DNA of 64,000 nucleotides from Flavobacterium sp. (GCF_024710485.1 NZ_JANJUQ010000023.1:105328-169327), one strand, 5' to 3'. Numbered from the stretch's first letter, positions 1-8,465 are shown. Translations and numbers: made by a program. The notes: a model not told the origin generated them from the letters alone.

Positions 1-1052
1 AAAGTAATCTCGCGCAGACGACCGATTTCGTGTAAAATGTTCGGGATTTTATCGGCAGTTACTAAAAAAACCAAGTAGTTTTTACTTTGTAACAAACGGT
101 AATCACCTTGTTTTAATACTTCGATTTCTTCTAAAATCTTGTCGTGGTTGGCCGGTTTTACAATTTGTTTCGGACTCTTAGGTGTTTTCAAATTCAAATT
201 GAGGTTTTGCGAGCTCAACAATTTGGATTCTTCGTTAAAAGAATTGGCCAACATGTAGGTTTTACGACGCAAGAATTCCGAGTATTCTTCAATGGTTTTG
301 TGTTCGTTTTGCTCGGCTACGGATATCGGTTTCCCGATACGCACCTTAATTACGCGGTCTTTTTGGGTTAGCAATTCCGAGGGTAATTTGGCGGTACGAA
401 GCGTTGGATTGATTTTCGATAAGAAGTAGAAAAAGCGGCTGTTTTTGGCATGGAAATAAATCGGCACTACCGGAACTTGCGCTTTGCGAATCACTTTAAT
501 GGCGCCTTCTTCCCAAGCTTTGTCTACTACCAATTTGCCGTCTTTGTAAGTCGATACTTCTCCGGCAGGAAACATGCCTAAAGGTTTGCCGTCGCTCAAA
601 TGGCGCAGCGTTTCTTTGATGCCGATGACACTCGACTTAGCATCTTTGTGATTTTCGAACGGATTAACCGGCATGATGTAAGGCTTCATCGGTTCGATGC
701 GATGCAACAGGAAATTGGCGATAATTTTAAAATTCGGTTCTCTTTCGAGCATTAACTTCAACAACAAAATACCGTCAATACCACCCAGCGGATGGTTGGA
801 AATGGTAATGTACGGACCTTCTTTCGGCAATCGTTTTAAATCATCTTCCGGAATTTCAAACTTAATTTGAAACTCGTCCAAAATAGCGTTTAGGAATTCT
901 ACTTCGCTCAAATGTTTGTTGCGGTCGTAGATTTTATTCAAGGTAGAGATTTTCAAAGCTTTCATTAGTAACCAGCCACAAAAAGTTCCGAAAACCCCGT
1001 ATTTATCAGCGTTTATTGCTTTTGCAACTTCTTTAGCAGTAACTAAACCCAT
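1..1052 (-). CDS. OlsF-like bifunctional lipid acyltransferase, 3' end outside window
   Basis: About 350 codons are present; the C-terminus lies beyond the window edge. The N-terminal half is a PlsC-type acyltransferase with NHPLGGIDG near residue 90 and a PAGE motif further on. The visible end (TADKIPNILHEIGRLREITF) is the beginning of a GNAT-type N-acyltransferase domain. This domain order is that of OlsF, which in Flavobacterium and Serratia makes ornithine lipids (N-acylation by the C-terminal half, O-acylation by the N-terminal half); related proteins in Bacteroides make glycine lipids. The acyltransferase block has five residues between His and Asp rather than the four usual in PlsC. 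The start MGLVTAKEVAKAI at 1052 is the first in-frame Met and begins a normal N-terminus. It is divergent from exonuclease III. Older annotations call such proteins hemolysins. Family assignment is firm; the exact amino-lipid product is inference. Confidence 0.8.
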   Translation of the reverse strand, partial: MGLVTAKEVAKAINADKYGVFGTFCGWLLMKALKISTLNKIYDRNKHLSEVEFLNAILDEFQIKFEIPEDDLKRLPKEGPYITISNHPLGGIDGILLLKLMLEREPNFKIIANFLLHRIEPMKPYIMPVNPFENHKDAKSSVIGIKETLRHLSDGKPLGMFPAGEVSTYKDGKLVVDKAWEEGAIKVIRKAQVPVVPIYFHAKNSRFFYFLSKINPTLRTAKLPSELLTQKDRVIKVRIGKPISVAEQNEHKTIEEYSEFLRRKTYMLANSFNEESKLLSSQNLNLNLKTPKSPKQIVKPANHDKILEEIEVLKQGDYRLLQSKNYLVFLVTADKIPNILHEIGRLREIT

Positions 1053-1172
1053 GTATACCGTTCGTTTTTGAGTAAGAAACAAAGATAGTAATTCTGCTGA
1101 AATAGCCTTGAGAAAATGTGGAAAACACGGTTGAAACTTTAATTTTTTATTAAGGTTTTTGGGTTTCAAATG

Positions 1173-1194
1173 TTTGGCTTTTTGTCTATTTTTG
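1173..1194 (+). promoter_or_regulatory. Candidate Bacteroidota promoter for exonuclease III
   Basis: TATTTTTG at 1187-1194 matches the TAnnTTTG -7 box. TTTG at 1173-1176 is only 10 bases upstream and another TTTG at 1158-1161 is 25 upstream, so the -33 element is not ideally placed. A transcript would start near 1200 with a leader of roughly 45 bases. Confidence 0.4.
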
Positions 1195-1246
1195 ACCCAA
1201 GACCATTCGGTTGAACAGTATGCAACAGAATTTAATCTAAAGCTTA

Positions 1247-2008
1247 ATGCGCATCATCTCTTATAACGTAAACGGCATCCGCGCGGCGATTTCAAAAGGA
1301 TTTTTGAATTGGTTGCAGCAAGCCAACCCCGATGTGATTTGCCTCCAAGAAATCAAAGCCACCGAAGACCAAATCCCGTTGTTAGACGTGGAACTTTCCG
1401 GCTATCCTTATCACTATTGGTTTCCGGCGACTAAAAAAGGTTACAGTGGCGTGGCTATTTTGTCTAAAATAAAACCCAACAAAGTAGTTTTCGGCACCGG
1501 TATTGATCACATGGATTTTGAAGGCAGAAACTTGCGGGTGGATTTCGACGATTTTTCGGTGATGAGTTTGTATTTGCCTTCGGGAACCAATATGGATCGC
1601 TTGGATTACAAGTTCCAGTACATGGATGAATTTCAGGAATACATCAATAATTTGAAAAAGGAAATACCAAATTTGATTATCTGTGGCGATTACAATATTT
1701 GTCACGAAGCCATTGATATTCACGATCCGATTCGCAACAAAACTGTGTCGGGATTCTTGCCGGAAGAGCGCGCTTGGTTGGACAAATTCATGAAAAGTGG
1801 ATTTATCGATACTTTCCGATTCTTTAACAAAGAGCCTCATCATTACAGTTGGTGGAGTTATCGTGCTAATGCCAGAGCAAATAATAAGGGTTGGAGAATT
1901 GATTATTGTTTGGCCAGCGAACCTTTAAAAGACCGTTTGCGTAGAGCGGTAATTTTACCCGAAGCCAAACATTCCGATCATTGTCCGGTTTTGGTAGAAA
2001 TTGAATAA
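1247..2008 (+). CDS. xth: Exodeoxyribonuclease III (AP endonuclease)
   Basis: 253 residues, normal length for the ExoIII/APE family of Mg-dependent nucleases that incise at abasic sites and remove 3' blocking groups in base-excision repair. All hallmarks are visible: N-terminal SYNVNGIRA, the metal-binding Glu in CLQEIKA, CGDYN in the centre, and the C-terminal HSDHCPV with the catalytic Asp-His pair. The start MRIISYNVNGIRA is the canonical N-terminus. The OmpA-like lipoprotein follows 26 bases downstream on the same strand, so the two are probably co-transcribed. Very secure assignment. Confidence 0.96.
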   Translation: MRIISYNVNGIRAAISKGFLNWLQQANPDVICLQEIKATEDQIPLLDVELSGYPYHYWFPATKKGYSGVAILSKIKPNKVVFGTGIDHMDFEGRNLRVDFDDFSVMSLYLPSGTNMDRLDYKFQYMDEFQEYINNLKKEIPNLIICGDYNICHEAIDIHDPIRNKTVSGFLPEERAWLDKFMKSGFIDTFRFFNKEPHHYSWWSYRANARANNKGWRIDYCLASEPLKDRLRRAVILPEAKHSDHCPVLVEIE

Positions 2009-2034
2009 GTAAAAACAGCCTTAAAATAAATAAA

Positions 2035-3000
2035 ATGATTAAAAGAGTAGTTTTAGGAATCGCAATGTTGACGGTTATGTCGTCGTGTGTGTCTAAGAAA
2101 ATTTACAATGATTTAGAGAACAAGTACACCGATTTAAAAAAGGAAAATCGTTCGTTAGCCGATGAGGTAGATGAGTTGCACAAAGCCAACGCCGAGTTTG
2201 ACTCGGTTAACAAATCGCTTACGGCTGAATTGGCCAAATTGAAAGCCGACCGCGATAAATTACAAGCCGATTGTACGGCAACCACTAATAATTTAAAGGC
2301 TTTACAAGAATCGTACGCTGCTTTGGAGAAAAACAGCAACGATGCTTTGGCCTCAAACATGAACAAGAATCGTGAGTTGCTTGCCCAATTGGAGGCCAAA
2401 GAAAAAGCCATGGCGGCAGAGCAAGATCGTTTGAATAAATTGAGAGATGAATTGGCCTCTAGTACCAAGCGTCTGAACGAATTGGAAAGCATGATTGCGG
2501 CCAAAGATGCCAGCATGAAAAAGCTGAAGGAAACCTTATCCAAAGCGCTCAATGCCTTTGAAGGGAAAGGGTTAACCGTAGAACAAAAGAACGGTAAGGT
2601 TTATGTTTCTATGGAAAACAAATTATTGTTCCAAACCGGAAGCTGGGCAGTTGGTGCCGAAGGAAGAAAAGCCGTAGTAGAAGTTGGAAAAGTATTGGCT
2701 CAAAATCCTGATATTACGGTGTTGATTGAAGGGCATACCGACAACGACAAAATTTACGGCGCTATTGGTGGCGGTGTAGAAAATAACTGGGATTTATCGA
2801 CTAAAAGAGCCACAGCGATTGTGAATATTTTGGGTGAGAATGCCGGTATTCAAAAGAAAAATTTAACCGCAGCGGGTAGAGGAGAATTTGCCCCGTTGAT
2901 GAGTAATGATACACCGGAAGGCAAAGCCAAAAACCGCAGAATTGAAATTATTTTGACACCAAAATTGGATGAAATTTCCAAGATGTTGAATGAGTTTTAA
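2035..3000 (+). CDS. OmpA-family outer-membrane lipoprotein with coiled coil
   Basis: 321 residues. The N-terminus carries a lipoprotein signal with lipobox SSC at about residue 18. Residues 22-175 are heptad-rich, Lys/Glu/Leu-dominated and predicted to form a long coiled coil. The last 130 residues are an OmpA-C peptidoglycan-binding domain, with LIEGHTDND, an Asn-rich loop, STKRATAIVNIL and NRRIEIILTP. The likely job is to tether the outer membrane to peptidoglycan through the periplasm, similar to Pal or YiaD proteins. It lies 26 bases after exonuclease III, with a hairpin terminator after its stop. The specific physiological role is not evident. Confidence 0.88.
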   Translation: MIKRVVLGIAMLTVMSSCVSKKIYNDLENKYTDLKKENRSLADEVDELHKANAEFDSVNKSLTAELAKLKADRDKLQADCTATTNNLKALQESYAALEKNSNDALASNMNKNRELLAQLEAKEKAMAAEQDRLNKLRDELASSTKRLNELESMIAAKDASMKKLKETLSKALNAFEGKGLTVEQKNGKVYVSMENKLLFQTGSWAVGAEGRKAVVEVGKVLAQNPDITVLIEGHTDNDKIYGAIGGGVENNWDLSTKRATAIVNILGENAGIQKKNLTAAGRGEFAPLMSNDTPEGKAKNRRIEIILTPKLDEISKMLNEF

Positions 3001-3028
3001 GAGATAGGTGCTGAGGCGCTGAGCTACT

Positions 3029-3061
3029 AAGGTTCTGAGTTACGACTTGGAACCTTTTTTT
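3029..3061 (+). terminator. Rho-independent terminator after the OmpA-like gene
   Basis: AAGGTTC (3029-3035) pairs with GAACCTT (3050-3056), followed by a T run to 3061. The loop is 14 bases. Confidence 0.6.
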
Positions 3062-3118
3062 ATGCCGTACGTTTCCAAAAAATCTGTTAATCGAAACTAA
3101 AAAACGACTTCAATGCGC

Positions 3119-3126
3119 TACTTTTG
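3119..3126 (+). promoter_or_regulatory. -7 box that decides the tas start
   Basis: TACTTTTG matches TAnnTTTG. An upstream in-frame ATG at 3113 lies before this box, so a transcript initiated near 3132 cannot contain it; translation should begin at 3149. Confidence 0.55.
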
Positions 3127-3148
3127 CGGTGCAAAAAAGCCATTCAAA

Positions 3149-4183
3149 ATGAACTATACTACTTTACCGAATACCGATATTAAAGTCAGCAAAATTTGCT
3201 TGGGCACTATGACTTTCGGAGAGCAAAACACCGAAAGTGACGCACATGCGCAATTGGATTATACCGTAGAGCAAGGCATAAACTTTATTGATACTGCCGA
3301 AATGTATCCGATTGCAGCGAGACAAGCTACTTTAGGTTCGACGGAAAGGTATATTGGTTCTTGGCTTAAAAAAACCGGAAAGCGTGAAGATTTGGTAATT
3401 GCGACTAAAATAGCCGGGCCGAATAGAGGTATGGAGTATATTCGTCAGCCTTTAAACTTTTCTAAGAAAAGCATACATGAAGCGGTAGAGTTGAGTTTGA
3501 GAAACCTGCAAACGGATTATATCGATTTGTATCAAATGCATTGGCCGGAGCGTGTGATGAACATGTTTGGTCAGCGAGGTGTTTCGAAAATTGACACCCA
3601 ATGGCAAGATAATTTTGCGGAAGTGTTACAAGTGTATGACGGTTTGATTAAAGAGGGTAAAATTCGACATATCGGCGTTTCCAATGAAAACCCTTATGGT
3701 GTAATGAAGTTTTTAAGCGAGAGTGAAAAGCATGGTTTACCTAGAATTGCCACTATCCAAAATCCGTATTCGTTATTGAATCGTTTGTTTGAAGTAGGAT
3801 TGTCGGAAATCTGTATGCGTGAGAATGTTGGTTTGATGGCTTATTCCCCATTGGCTTTTAGTTTTTTAACCGGGAAACATTTGAACGGTTTGCAACCGGA
3901 TTCTCGTTTAGGCTTGTTTCCTCAGTTTACGCGCTATGCCAGTGAGAATTGTTGGAAAGCCACCCAATTGTATCAGCAGTTGGCATTGGATAATGGTCTG
4001 ACTCTAACCCAAATGGCTTTGGCTTTTGTGTACCAACAAAACTTTGTAATGTCGACAATTATCGGGGCCACTAAAATGGAACAACTCCAGGAAAACATAG
4101 CGGCTTTTAACACTGTGCTTTCTGCTGAAGTTGTTGCCGAAATTAACAAAATTCAAGCGGTATTTCCTGATCCTGCGCCTTGA
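3149..4183 (+). CDS. tas: NADP(H)-dependent aldo-keto reductase, Tas family
   Basis: 344 residues from MNYTTLPNTDIKVSK. The sequence follows E. coli Tas closely throughout: GTMTFGEQN near the start, AHAQLDYTVEQGINFIDTAE with the catalytic Tyr in DTAEMYP, Lys in ATKIAGP, His in YQMHWPER, IQNPYSLLNR in the centre and PDPAP at the end. The family reduces aldehydes and ketones with NADPH in the cytoplasm; the natural substrate of Tas is unsettled. The longer in-frame ATG 36 bases upstream is rejected because it precedes the promoter -7 box. It is convergent with the small lipoprotein gene that ends five bases away. Confidence 0.92.
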   Translation: MNYTTLPNTDIKVSKICLGTMTFGEQNTESDAHAQLDYTVEQGINFIDTAEMYPIAARQATLGSTERYIGSWLKKTGKREDLVIATKIAGPNRGMEYIRQPLNFSKKSIHEAVELSLRNLQTDYIDLYQMHWPERVMNMFGQRGVSKIDTQWQDNFAEVLQVYDGLIKEGKIRHIGVSNENPYGVMKFLSESEKHGLPRIATIQNPYSLLNRLFEVGLSEICMRENVGLMAYSPLAFSFLTGKHLNGLQPDSRLGLFPQFTRYASENCWKATQLYQQLALDNGLTLTQMALAFVYQQNFVMSTIIGATKMEQLQENIAAFNTVLSAEVVAEINKIQAVFPDPAP

Positions 4184-4188
4184 TTCGT

Positions 4189-4677
4189 TTATTTTGAACC
4201 CAAATGAATGGAAGTAATGCTATTGGTGGAAGTGTTATAATTCAATACTACAAATGAATCGGAACTTTTGTCTTTTCCGTTTTCAATGTCGATAATTATG
4301 AAACCTAATCCATTGACAAATCCTTTATTTTTATAGGAGTTTGGAAAAAAAGGTTGAATTATATCAATGTTGCTGCCCACTTTAATTTCCGGTTTGTAAA
4401 AATAGAAGTGCTCATTTCGCAATTCAAAACCTATCAAATTGTTTTCATAGAAATACAATGAATTGTTTTTGTATCGGTAATCTTTCCAAGTTTCATTATC
4501 CATTTCATTCTCGTAATTACTGATGGTATCCGGGTTTCCCATTTTTTCGACAATTGAATTAGTGGTTTGTTGTAATACAACACCATTGATATTCAAGTCA
4601 TCATAGGTTAAAGAGTCGTTTTTAACGGTACATGAAATCATTCCGACGGACCATAAAAAGAAAAGTGCTTTTGTCAT
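4189..4677 (-). CDS. Small predicted lipoprotein, unknown function
   Basis: 162 residues starting with a short hydrophobic segment and a lipobox-like MISC at Cys16, so probably lipidated and exported. The mature part has no motif I recognise; a segment around NSIVEKMGNPDTISNY is reminiscent of SmpA/BamE-like folds, in which a short helix precedes a G-P/D turn, but this is weak. It is the last gene of a leftward group of small exported proteins (4.2-6.3 kb), 20 bases beyond its neighbour. No function is proposed. Confidence 0.6.
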   Translation of the reverse strand: MTKALFFLWSVGMISCTVKNDSLTYDDLNINGVVLQQTTNSIVEKMGNPDTISNYENEMDNETWKDYRYKNNSLYFYENNLIGFELRNEHFYFYKPEIKVGSNIDIIQPFFPNSYKNKGFVNGLGFIIIDIENGKDKSSDSFVVLNYNTSTNSITSIHLGSK

Positions 4678-4697
4678 GACAATAGGTTTTTTTAAGT

Positions 4698-5111
4698 TTA
4701 ATTCAATGTAAAAGTTGCCTTATTCGGTAGGTAATATTCTTCATTGGGCTGTGACAGTTGTTCTAGATACAAGGACTGATTATCGGGTTTTAATATAATT
4801 CTGATATTTATTACTGCATCATTTATGCCACTTTTGACAGTACCTTCATAAACATTTTCAGTAATTAAATTAAGCGAAATAGCATTGTCAGCATCGGTTT
4901 CTTTGCAGTCGAGTTTTGAGCCGTTCCCGAAACTACTACAGTAATTTCCGGTGATTTGCTTTCCTTTTTGAACCAAATAGAGTTCTGTATTGCCGGTAGC
5001 AGATTTCCAATACCAAGTCCCGGTAATTTCTTTGGATTTGGCACAGCCTGCCAGACTTAGTAAGAATGGAATGGCTGAAGCGATGATAAGGTTTTTTAGT
5101 GTAGCTTTCAT
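4698..5111 (-). CDS. Small lipoprotein with lipocalin-like 'GTW' N-terminus
   Basis: 137 residues with signal peptide and lipobox LAGC (Cys22). The mature protein begins ITGTWYWKS and continues with alternating beta-strand-like segments (LYLVQKGKQITGNYCSSF), as in small lipocalin-like or DUF-type beta-barrel proteins. It shares the N-terminal G[ST]W start with the two exported proteins encoded at 5190-5585 and 5971-6342, suggesting distant paralogy. It lies between the other small exported genes in the same orientation. Function unknown. Confidence 0.6.
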   Translation of the reverse strand: MKATLKNLIIASAIPFLLSLAGCAKSKEITGTWYWKSATGNTELYLVQKGKQITGNYCSSFGNGSKLDCKETDADNAISLNLITENVYEGTVKSGINDAVINIRIILKPDNQSLYLEQLSQPNEEYYLPNKATFTLN

Positions 5112-5138
5112 GATGTATCATTTCTAAGTTTTGTAGAA

Positions 5139-5173
5139 TAACCTCAGTAGTATGGAAAATACTACTGAGGTTA
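5139..5173 (-). terminator. 15-bp perfect hairpin after the 5190-5585 gene
   Basis: TAACCTCAGTAGTAT (5139-5153) is perfectly complementary to 5159-5173, with a five-base loop. It lies 17 bases after the stop of the leftward gene ending at 5190. There is no strong U-tract; the length of the stem is unusual for a plain terminator. Confidence 0.55.
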
Positions 5174-5189
5174 TGACAGTTCATTCATT

Positions 5190-5585
5190 CTAAGGTTGAC
5201 GGTTAAAAACCATAAATCCACTTTTATCAACGGGTCTCAACGTTAGTGTAGTTTCAGACAAGCCATATATTTCATAACAATATTGTTCCTGATTATTATT
5301 GGGATTAACCAATTTTAGATAATTCAACTCTGTAGTGACAGGTACAATTTCACCACACTGAGGAGAGGTGTTTGACAAAGTAAAAGTATATGTAACATTG
5401 GGCTGTCCCGAATATACCCAAGTACAAGTATTTCCGTTGAACACCATTTTGTAATTGCTATCGGCCTCGGAAATCCAAGAGCCTATGATTGTGGCTTCTT
5501 GGCTTGGGTTGTTAGTAAAGGAAGAGAGTACCGAGCAAATTGCAACAGCAATTATGATTCTAATTTTTGTTTTCAAAGGTCTCAT
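5190..5585 (-). CDS. Small secreted protein of the local GSW family
   Basis: 131 residues with an N-terminal hydrophobic signal segment (IIIAVAICSVLSSF) and no lipobox. The mature protein starts IIGSWISEAD. It aligns end to end with the 123-residue product of 5971-6342: GSW/GTW, a shared C-x-W segment, YTFTLS/FTFSIT, and YLKLVNPNNNQEQYCYEI against YLKLININNSNEVYEYAI. Two paralogs side by side indicate a local tandem duplication. Lipocalin-like beta-barrel is the likely fold. Function unknown; association with the upstream GH19 lipoprotein is positional only. Confidence 0.6.
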   Translation of the reverse strand: MRPLKTKIRIIIAVAICSVLSSFTNNPSQEATIIGSWISEADSNYKMVFNGNTCTWVYSGQPNVTYTFTLSNTSPQCGEIVPVTTELNYLKLVNPNNNQEQYCYEIYGLSETTLTLRPVDKSGFMVFNRQP

Positions 5586-5970
5586 GATTTAGTGAATTTA
5601 GTTTGTTACACTATTTGTATACTTGATACGAGGGCGTAAAAATTAATTTCTGTTGAAGAACTGTTCAGTTTTTTTACTTTTTTACCTCTGTGAAAATCTT
5701 GTTGAACCTCACAATCAGGGGCTTTACTTTTTGTATTTCATAAAAAAATAGTTTTATTTTTTTATAAATATCTTTTAGTAATAAATGTAAATTGTTGACT
5801 AAATTATAGACAATCGTTGAGTTTTTCGATTTCTCAAACTTCGTTTTATTTTTTTGAAATTTATATCATTTCTAATTTAAACTCTGGAGATTTTTTTATA
5901 ATCCTCCAGAGTTTATTCAAACTTGAATATTATTCAAGATTAGTCTTAAGCTAAAATTCTACATTTAATA
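5586..5970. other. 385-base A+T-rich gap with one strong hairpin
   Basis: No reading frame with coding character was found on either strand. The only structure is the inverted repeat at 5879-5914; the rest is T-rich sequence that probably holds the promoter of the 5190-5585 gene, although I find no clean TAnnTTTG box. Confidence 0.5.
5879..5914 (-). terminator. 11-bp perfect hairpin after the 5971-6342 gene
   Basis: AAACTCTGGAG (5879-5889) pairs with CTCCAGAGTTT (5904-5914) across a 14-base T/A loop, 57 bases beyond the stop of the leftward gene. It works symmetrically on both strands. Confidence 0.55.
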
Positions 5971-6342
5971 TTATTGTTTAATAAAATGACTATAACTTAC
6001 TTTCGGTGCAATTGTTGCCAAGGTCATCTTATAATTTCCTATACTATTAATTGCATATTCATAAACTTCGTTTGAGTTATTAATATTTATCAACTTTAAA
6101 TATGTATGTTCAATTCCGTTTTGAGAAAACTCGCTAGTTATAGAAAATGTAAATTGTCCAATTATTTCTCCATTTAATCTCCACTCGCAATAATTATTGT
6201 TGGTAAATGTCCATACATTTGCAACTTCATTTTCAATTACCCAAGTGCCATTGATTTTTGCTCTTTCACTTTCTATTAATGTTGTTTGCCCGCTTGCAAA
6301 TCCAAAAGAAAGCAGCAATAAAGTAATAGTTAATATTTTCAT
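5971..6342 (-). CDS. Small secreted protein of the local GSW family
   Basis: 123 residues with a classical signal peptide (ILTITLLLLSFGFASGQ). The mature part begins INGTWVIENE and is paralogous to the protein at 5190-5585 along its whole length. It starts 41 bases after the stop of the GH19 lipoprotein and may be transcribed with it; the strong hairpin behind it would end that unit. Possible roles include an inhibitor or partner of the GH19 enzyme, but nothing in the sequence proves this. Confidence 0.6.
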   Translation of the reverse strand: MKILTITLLLLSFGFASGQTTLIESERAKINGTWVIENEVANVWTFTNNNYCEWRLNGEIIGQFTFSITSEFSQNGIEHTYLKLININNSNEVYEYAINSIGNYKMTLATIAPKVSYSHFIKQ

Positions 6343-6382
6343 GATTTTTTTATTTTAGATTTATAATATTCTCTAGATAGTC

Positions 6383-7987
6383 TTACAAACAATTTATAAA
6401 ATTTTTTGCTTCTGTAAATAAGGAGTTTCTATGTTGTAAACCATTTGTTCCTCCATTTACTAACAAAGTTATTTTTTTAGATGTTGTTAGGCTATTGATA
6501 GGAGAGCCTAATTTGTCTATAACGTTATTTTTAAAATACCATAAGGCACTAATTACAGCTATCTTCATATCGGAAGCAATAAGTTCTGGATTTTCGACTA
6601 AATTTACCGTATTATCATAATTTTCTTGATAAAACATATTAAATGAAGTATAATTGTCTCTTCCTGTTAGTTGAAAGATTCCTCTGCCAATAAATTTATA
6701 TCCATCTCCATAGTTTGTATTTCCTAATTTTGATTTAGGACTTCTGTTAGCATCATCATAAACATAATTTGCAAACATTTCATGATTAACAAAAGTATTA
6801 TTTGCAGTATTTACATAATCATTAGGATTTGCCTTGTTAGGATTTGCGTTAGGATTTGATAAAGGATTAAAGTATTTTTCCCAATAATCTTCTGTGCCTA
6901 ATCTGCTTACTCGATAATTTAAATTTTCAGTAAATGTTCCAAATTCTATTCCAGTTATTGGATTTGTACTTTCATGTCCTGCTTGAGATAAGAAGTGTTG
7001 TAATTTTTCTTTTGTATCAATGCCAAATTCTTTTCCATACTCATTAACATATTGAGCAATTTTTTCTAAGGTAATGTCAGGAGTATTTGGAAACATCAAC
7101 TTTAATTTTTCTTTTGAAGTATTACAATCGCCTTTATCGCCTAACACCCCAATCGCTCCACTAGGTGCACACCTAAGGAGTCCCGTTTGGCAAACATCTT
7201 CATAACTTACAATCAAGGTTACACTATATCCGGGATAACGTCCGTTACCACAATCTGAAGCCAAGTAAGATTCCCAACTTGAGTAGGACTCTCTGCATTG
7301 GCAGAGTACTGTTAAATAAACTTTAGTACAACCTGTATTGCTCGATCCGCCATACTCACCTTCTCCTCCTCCTCCTCCTGAGCTTCCGGTAGGATAATCT
7401 CCTACGGTACCACCCATTCCGCCACCGCCACTTTCAGGTTCAGTATCATCAATGACAGGATTCGTAAAGTCAGCCATAAGGTCTTCGCATGGATTTGTTT
7501 GCAACATGCCTTTAGACGTTATGGTTCCTCGAAACTCTTGGAGCTTTTTAAGTTGTTCCTGGTACTCTTGGGCAAATACATCCGTCATGGCATATTTCAT
7601 CAATGTTAATTCGAGTTCTCCTTCTTTGTCAGTCATGACCAAATTGTGAAAGGTTTTATAATCATCTTCGGGATGATTAGTAACTCTAAAAATATAATTT
7701 CTAACCCCTAATGAATCAACAACTAATAGGATACTGCTGTAATCAATTGTCTCGTAATCGGTTCTTAATAAAGATTGTTGTTGACTGTTTGCCCCTAAGT
7801 TTTGAAACTTAGTTTTCAGTACATTGGCAATTCGTTTTGCCTCAGCACCTTTCAAATACTCGGTTGTGATACCGCTTTTTTGCCCTAATCCTTTCTCTTT
7901 AACATAAAGTTCTTCTGTTTGACAGCCTTGTAATGAACAAAGCATTAAGGAAAGGATTCCCCAAAAATACAAAATTCTTACATTCAT
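6383..7987 (-). CDS. Modular lipoprotein with C-terminal GH19 chitinase/lysozyme domain
   Basis: 534 residues. Lipoprotein signal with lipobox LQGC (Cys22). Residues 30-175 form an N-terminal domain I do not recognise. Residues 186-219 are a Gly/Ser-rich linker, followed by a Cys-rich segment (220-290, nine Cys) and a GH19 domain (about 305-534). The GH19 part shows the catalytic Glu in SQAGHES (Glu339), TENLNYRVSRLG, and FIGRGIFQLTGRDNY, all characteristic of the family, which cleaves chitin or peptidoglycan glycans. The anchored, modular layout resembles surface-displayed cell-wall hydrolases or polymorphic toxins with exchangeable C-termini; which one applies is unknown. It is divergent from an XRE regulator with overlapping promoters and followed by small GSW proteins. 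Confidence 0.82.
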   Translation of the reverse strand: MNVRILYFWGILSLMLCSLQGCQTEELYVKEKGLGQKSGITTEYLKGAEAKRIANVLKTKFQNLGANSQQQSLLRTDYETIDYSSILLVVDSLGVRNYIFRVTNHPEDDYKTFHNLVMTDKEGELELTLMKYAMTDVFAQEYQEQLKKLQEFRGTITSKGMLQTNPCEDLMADFTNPVIDDTEPESGGGGMGGTVGDYPTGSSGGGGGEGEYGGSSNTGCTKVYLTVLCQCRESYSSWESYLASDCGNGRYPGYSVTLIVSYEDVCQTGLLRCAPSGAIGVLGDKGDCNTSKEKLKLMFPNTPDITLEKIAQYVNEYGKEFGIDTKEKLQHFLSQAGHESTNPITGIEFGTFTENLNYRVSRLGTEDYWEKYFNPLSNPNANPNKANPNDYVNTANNTFVNHEMFANYVYDDANRSPKSKLGNTNYGDGYKFIGRGIFQLTGRDNYTSFNMFYQENYDNTVNLVENPELIASDMKIAVISALWYFKNNVIDKLGSPINSLTTSKKITLLVNGGTNGLQHRNSLFTEAKNFINCL

Positions 7988-8024
7988 AAATAAATAAAAT
8001 TAAAATTTAACAAATAAATACAGT

Positions 8025-8042
8025 CAAAACTATATATATTTG
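8025..8042. promoter_or_regulatory. Overlapping divergent -7 boxes
   Basis: On the minus strand TAGTTTTG (8032-8025) serves the GH19 lipoprotein; on the plus strand TATATTTG (8035-8042) serves the XRE regulator. Both match TAnnTTTG and are two bases apart. A regulator bound here could control both genes. No clean -33 TTTG is seen for either. Confidence 0.5.
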
Positions 8043-8093
8043 TAGTAAATTTCTATTTAAAAATGAATTGTGTTAAGTCAAAATGTAATAATT

Positions 8094-8465
8094 ATGGAAA
8101 TAGGAATCAAAATCAAAAAATTGCGAGAAGGCAAGAAAATGTCACAGATGGAGTTGGCTTATATCTTGGGAATATCCCAATCGAAACTTTGTAATATAGA
8201 AAGCAATGAAGACAAGTCTATCGATTTTGTACTCATGCACAAAGTTTGTCAGTTTTTTGAAGTTGGGTTTGACCATTTTTTAGACCTTAATAAAGTCAAT
8301 AGCCCGTCAGTCAAATCCCAAAATTCACTTAGTACGCTACACGATGCCTTTGAAGATAGTGTGATGAATCAAATTCATTTTCTGATTGCGGATAACCGCT
8401 CCAAAGAACATCGAATTCAAGAGTTGCTGTTTCAAATTGCACAAATGAAACGAGACCAAACCTGA
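8094..8465 (+). CDS. XRE-family transcriptional regulator
   Basis: 123 residues from MEIGIKIKKLREGK. Residues 3-60 are a HTH_3 domain: IGIKIKKLREGKKMSQMELAYILGISQSKLCNIES, with the recognition helix around SQSKLCNIE. The C-terminal half is polar, with a short possible coiled coil at the end (KEHRIQELLFQIAQMK) that could mediate dimerisation. An in-frame GTG 24 bases upstream is a possible alternative start. It faces the GH19 lipoprotein gene across overlapping promoters and abuts the convergent L,D-transpeptidase-like gene with no gap. Targets are unknown; autoregulation and control of the divergent gene are inference. Confidence 0.82.
   Translation: MEIGIKIKKLREGKKMSQMELAYILGISQSKLCNIESNEDKSIDFVLMHKVCQFFEVGFDHFLDLNKVNSPSVKSQNSLSTLHDAFEDSVMNQIHFLIADNRSKEHRIQELLFQIAQMKRDQT

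Noticed and set aside
6383..8465. A phage lysis module (GH19 endolysin with an XRE repressor)
   Set aside because: The GH19 protein has a lipoprotein signal and linker, and no holin, structural or integrase genes surround it.
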